A DNA stretch of 64,000 nt. Origin: Ascidia mentula. Lineage: Eukaryota; Chordata; Ascidiacea; Phlebobranchia; Ascidiidae. The notes under the pieces were generated by a model. The model saw nothing but the letters and a program-made list of their open reading frames with translations. It did no database searches and had not been told where the DNA came from. A program made the position numbers and the translations under genes. The stretch lies in the NCBI GenBank assembly GCA_947561715.1, contig OX387203.1, positions 11,470,001 to 11,534,000 on the forward strand, given 5' to 3'. Positions 61,863 to 64,000 of the stretch are shown here, piece after piece. Every line of letters begins with the position of its first letter. Positions within the stretch are counted from its first letter, which is position 1.

Positions 61863-62831
61863 GCACAAATGCCCGTTGTTTGAAAAGAAAATGTAGATCT
61901 GCTGATCTGGAAAGGGACATTCTAATGAGCGAATCCACTGAAAGCAGTTCTTCTTCCACGATACCTCTCTTGCAAAAAAAGGTGTCCATAAACCTTGTGC
62001 TGATTTTTATGCATAAAACCGGCACATATTATTCATCTAGTTTTTTAATTGACTGGGGACCTTTGCTTGTGCATTTGCTTATTTTAGTTTACTTTCAACA
62101 GGTTCTTGCCACCCAAGCAGCAAAAACAATGTCACAATGACAGGAGCATGAACTGTCTGAAAACATTGGCATCCTTATCGACAAAACAATAAAGGTGAAG
62201 GAAGAAATGCGGAGGATTGGTGACCGAATTCAGAGAATGGAAACTCTGACAGAAAAAAAACACATGTGTGGCAGAAAAGTTTTTGCCGCAATCAGCTGTC
62301 AACGAAGAACATCTGATGGCTCTACTTACTAAACCAAATGTGAGCTTTCTTTTTACCTAATGCACTGAGGCTTTTGTCTCCATGCTTTACACTGTAAATG
62401 ACATCTGCTATACATTTCAATCATTTTGTATGTTGATACTTTTCAAAGGGACAAAGTAAAACTTGCCCAAGTGATGGACATGGACCAACTTCGTGGCACC
62501 TTCCGGAATTCTGTAAAGCTGTTTATGACAAAACACCTGGCTCTTCAATTTTGTTTTGGCGCAGGAAAACAAAAATCCCATTCAAATCACATCCTCTGTT
62601 GGCATTTATGTTGGGTGAGTCAAATTGCTTTGGAAATCTCACAAGACACGCCACACTGCGGGCCTCATTGTAAAGCCTTCCGATTGTGAAGTTGTCACAA
62701 CTTTCACATATTTAATTCCCACATGTCAAATATTTAATTTCTGTGCACGATAGAATGTTACCAAAATTTTAACTAAATCATATGTTTTATGTTCTGCAGA
62801 CGCATTGAAAGATGGAAGACGCAGGCAGTGA
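61863..62831 (+). pseudogene. Decayed DUF4806-like gene (T copy m)
   Basis: Exon blocks lie at 61863-61981, 62102-62339, 62449-62614 and 62800-62831, with the TGA at 62138-62140. Confidence 0.52.
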
Positions 62832-63312
62832 AATACCAAGAAATCGCCACGGCGGGGAAACGAGTTTTACCTGGAGTTGTTGCCGGAGTGACGAAAGAAT
62901 ATCAAGAAACGGCAATCAATCCTCAATAAAGCCCACCACGTCCCAGAGTACATAGTTTCCTCGAACAGTGCACTTCAAGTTACTCCGTACTTCCACTGCG
63001 CTTGCCACTGTATTTTTATTTGTGTGTTGTTATTTTCAATAAAATAGTATGTTAATTTAAGTCGTGTTACGTGCGAGACGGTGAAGTAGCGAGTTTGATG
63101 AGGTCATATTTTGAAAGCAGCCAGGCAATATCATTATGTTCGGTAAACGCACGCCGAAAGCTCGCTCGGCCAAGCTTGGATTTGTTCAATTGTAGAACAT
63201 ACGCCGAACATATATCCAACATTTAAGTACGGTGAACATGCGTCGCCCAAGCTTGATGCCAAACGTATCTTGACATAAAGTGACAAGGGCCGTGCCTAAA
63301 TTTATGACTGGG

Positions 63313-64000
63313 AAAGCTTGTACTGCTAAAAAATATTTTTTATCGAAAAGTCATATACTGCAAAATGGACAAGTGCTGAAATCTCATAGTTACATACGTT
63401 GTGCAACCGCAAAAGCAATACTGGAGTATCAGCGTTTTCCACTGTATAATAAAGCTTGTACCGCAAAAAAATATTTTTTATCGAAAAGTCATATACTGCA
63501 AAATGGACAAGTGCTGAAATCTCATAGTTACATACGTTGTGCAACCGCAAAAGCAATACTGGAGTATCAACGTTTTCACTGTATAATAAAGCTTGTACTG
63601 CAAAAAAATTTTTTTTGCCGAAAAGTCATACACTGCAAAATGGACAAGTGCTGAAATCTCATAGTTACATACGTTGTGCAACCGCAAAAGCAATACTGGA
63701 GTATCAGCGTTTTCCACTGTATAATAAAGCTTGTACTGCAAAAAAATATTTTTTATCGAAAGGTCATATACTGCAAAATGGACAAGTGCTGAAATCGCAT
63801 AGTTACATACTTTGTGCAACCGCAAAAGCAATACTGGAGTATCAGCGTTTTCCACTGTATAATAAAGCTTGTACTGCAAAAAAATATTTTTCATCGAAAA
63901 GTCATATACTGCAAAATGGACAAGTGCTGAAATCGCATAGTTACATACGTTGTGCAACCGCAAAAGCAATACTGGAGTATCAGCGTTTTCCACTGTATAA
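63313..64000. repeat. Satellite block S12: five monomers visible, cut by window end
   Basis: Monomers 1 to 5 of the standard flanking hexamer. The window ends at the close of monomer 5, so the array continues beyond it and its length is unknown. Confidence 0.93.

Larger units (their letters stand above)
59857..63312 (+). mobile_element. T copy m: complete 3456-bp transposon
   Basis: Last complete T of the window, with intact termini. Confidence 0.9.

Overview
The window is non-prokaryotic repeat DNA: a satellite/transposon composite array. The evidence is AT-rich sequence, GT-AG introns, AATAAA poly(A) signals, a metazoan-type transposase remnant, and no bacterial gene layout. An invertebrate host, perhaps an arthropod, fits the family resemblance of the remnant proteins. 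That is a guess from memory of protein families, and no host single-copy gene is visible.

Layout. Two components alternate head to tail across all 64 kb. The first is a 3456-bp DNA transposon, called T here, present as twelve full copies plus one 3' fragment at the left edge. It begins CCCAGTCA, ends TGACTGGG, has imperfect 14-bp terminal inverted repeats (TIRs) and is flanked by a 2-bp AA target-site duplication (TSD). The second is a satellite with a 138-bp monomer. The basic composite unit is T plus six monomers (826 bp) plus the 2-bp TSD, which is 4284 bp. Monomer counts between successive T copies run 6, 6, 6, about 79, 6, 5, 6, 15, 5, 0, 6, 6 and at least 5 (cut by the window end). Every T copy sits at the same monomer junction with the same diagnostic monomers on each side, so one insertion was amplified as part of the array.

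T carries on the + strand a decayed gene set. A C-terminal part of a metazoan CACTA/EnSpm-like transposase (motifs GEYxxNRV, RTDxxF, HLxCLGVM, YNVHCLIHL and FENYLGxLK) is followed by exon-like blocks resembling a DUF4806-type protein, then an AATAAA. The same stops, frameshifts and internal deletion recur in all copies, so amplification followed the death of the genes. Both T ends carry short AAGCTTG- and TTCGG-type subterminal motifs, as expected for transposase binding regions of CACTA-like elements.

Exceptional places: (i) 51282-51295, where two T copies are fused end to end with no base between their TIRs; (ii) 14154-14157, an unoccupied version of the T insertion site with a one-base footprint; (iii) 37267-38485, a 1219-bp element with 271-bp perfect inverted arms and a GTAC TSD nested in one T copy; (iv) 13328-24221, an expanded satellite block with 138/276/828/3032-bp nested periodicity. 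No functional protein-coding gene, tRNA, rRNA or CRISPR array is supported. The very long reading frames in the satellite are a by-product of a monomer that is exactly 46 codons long.
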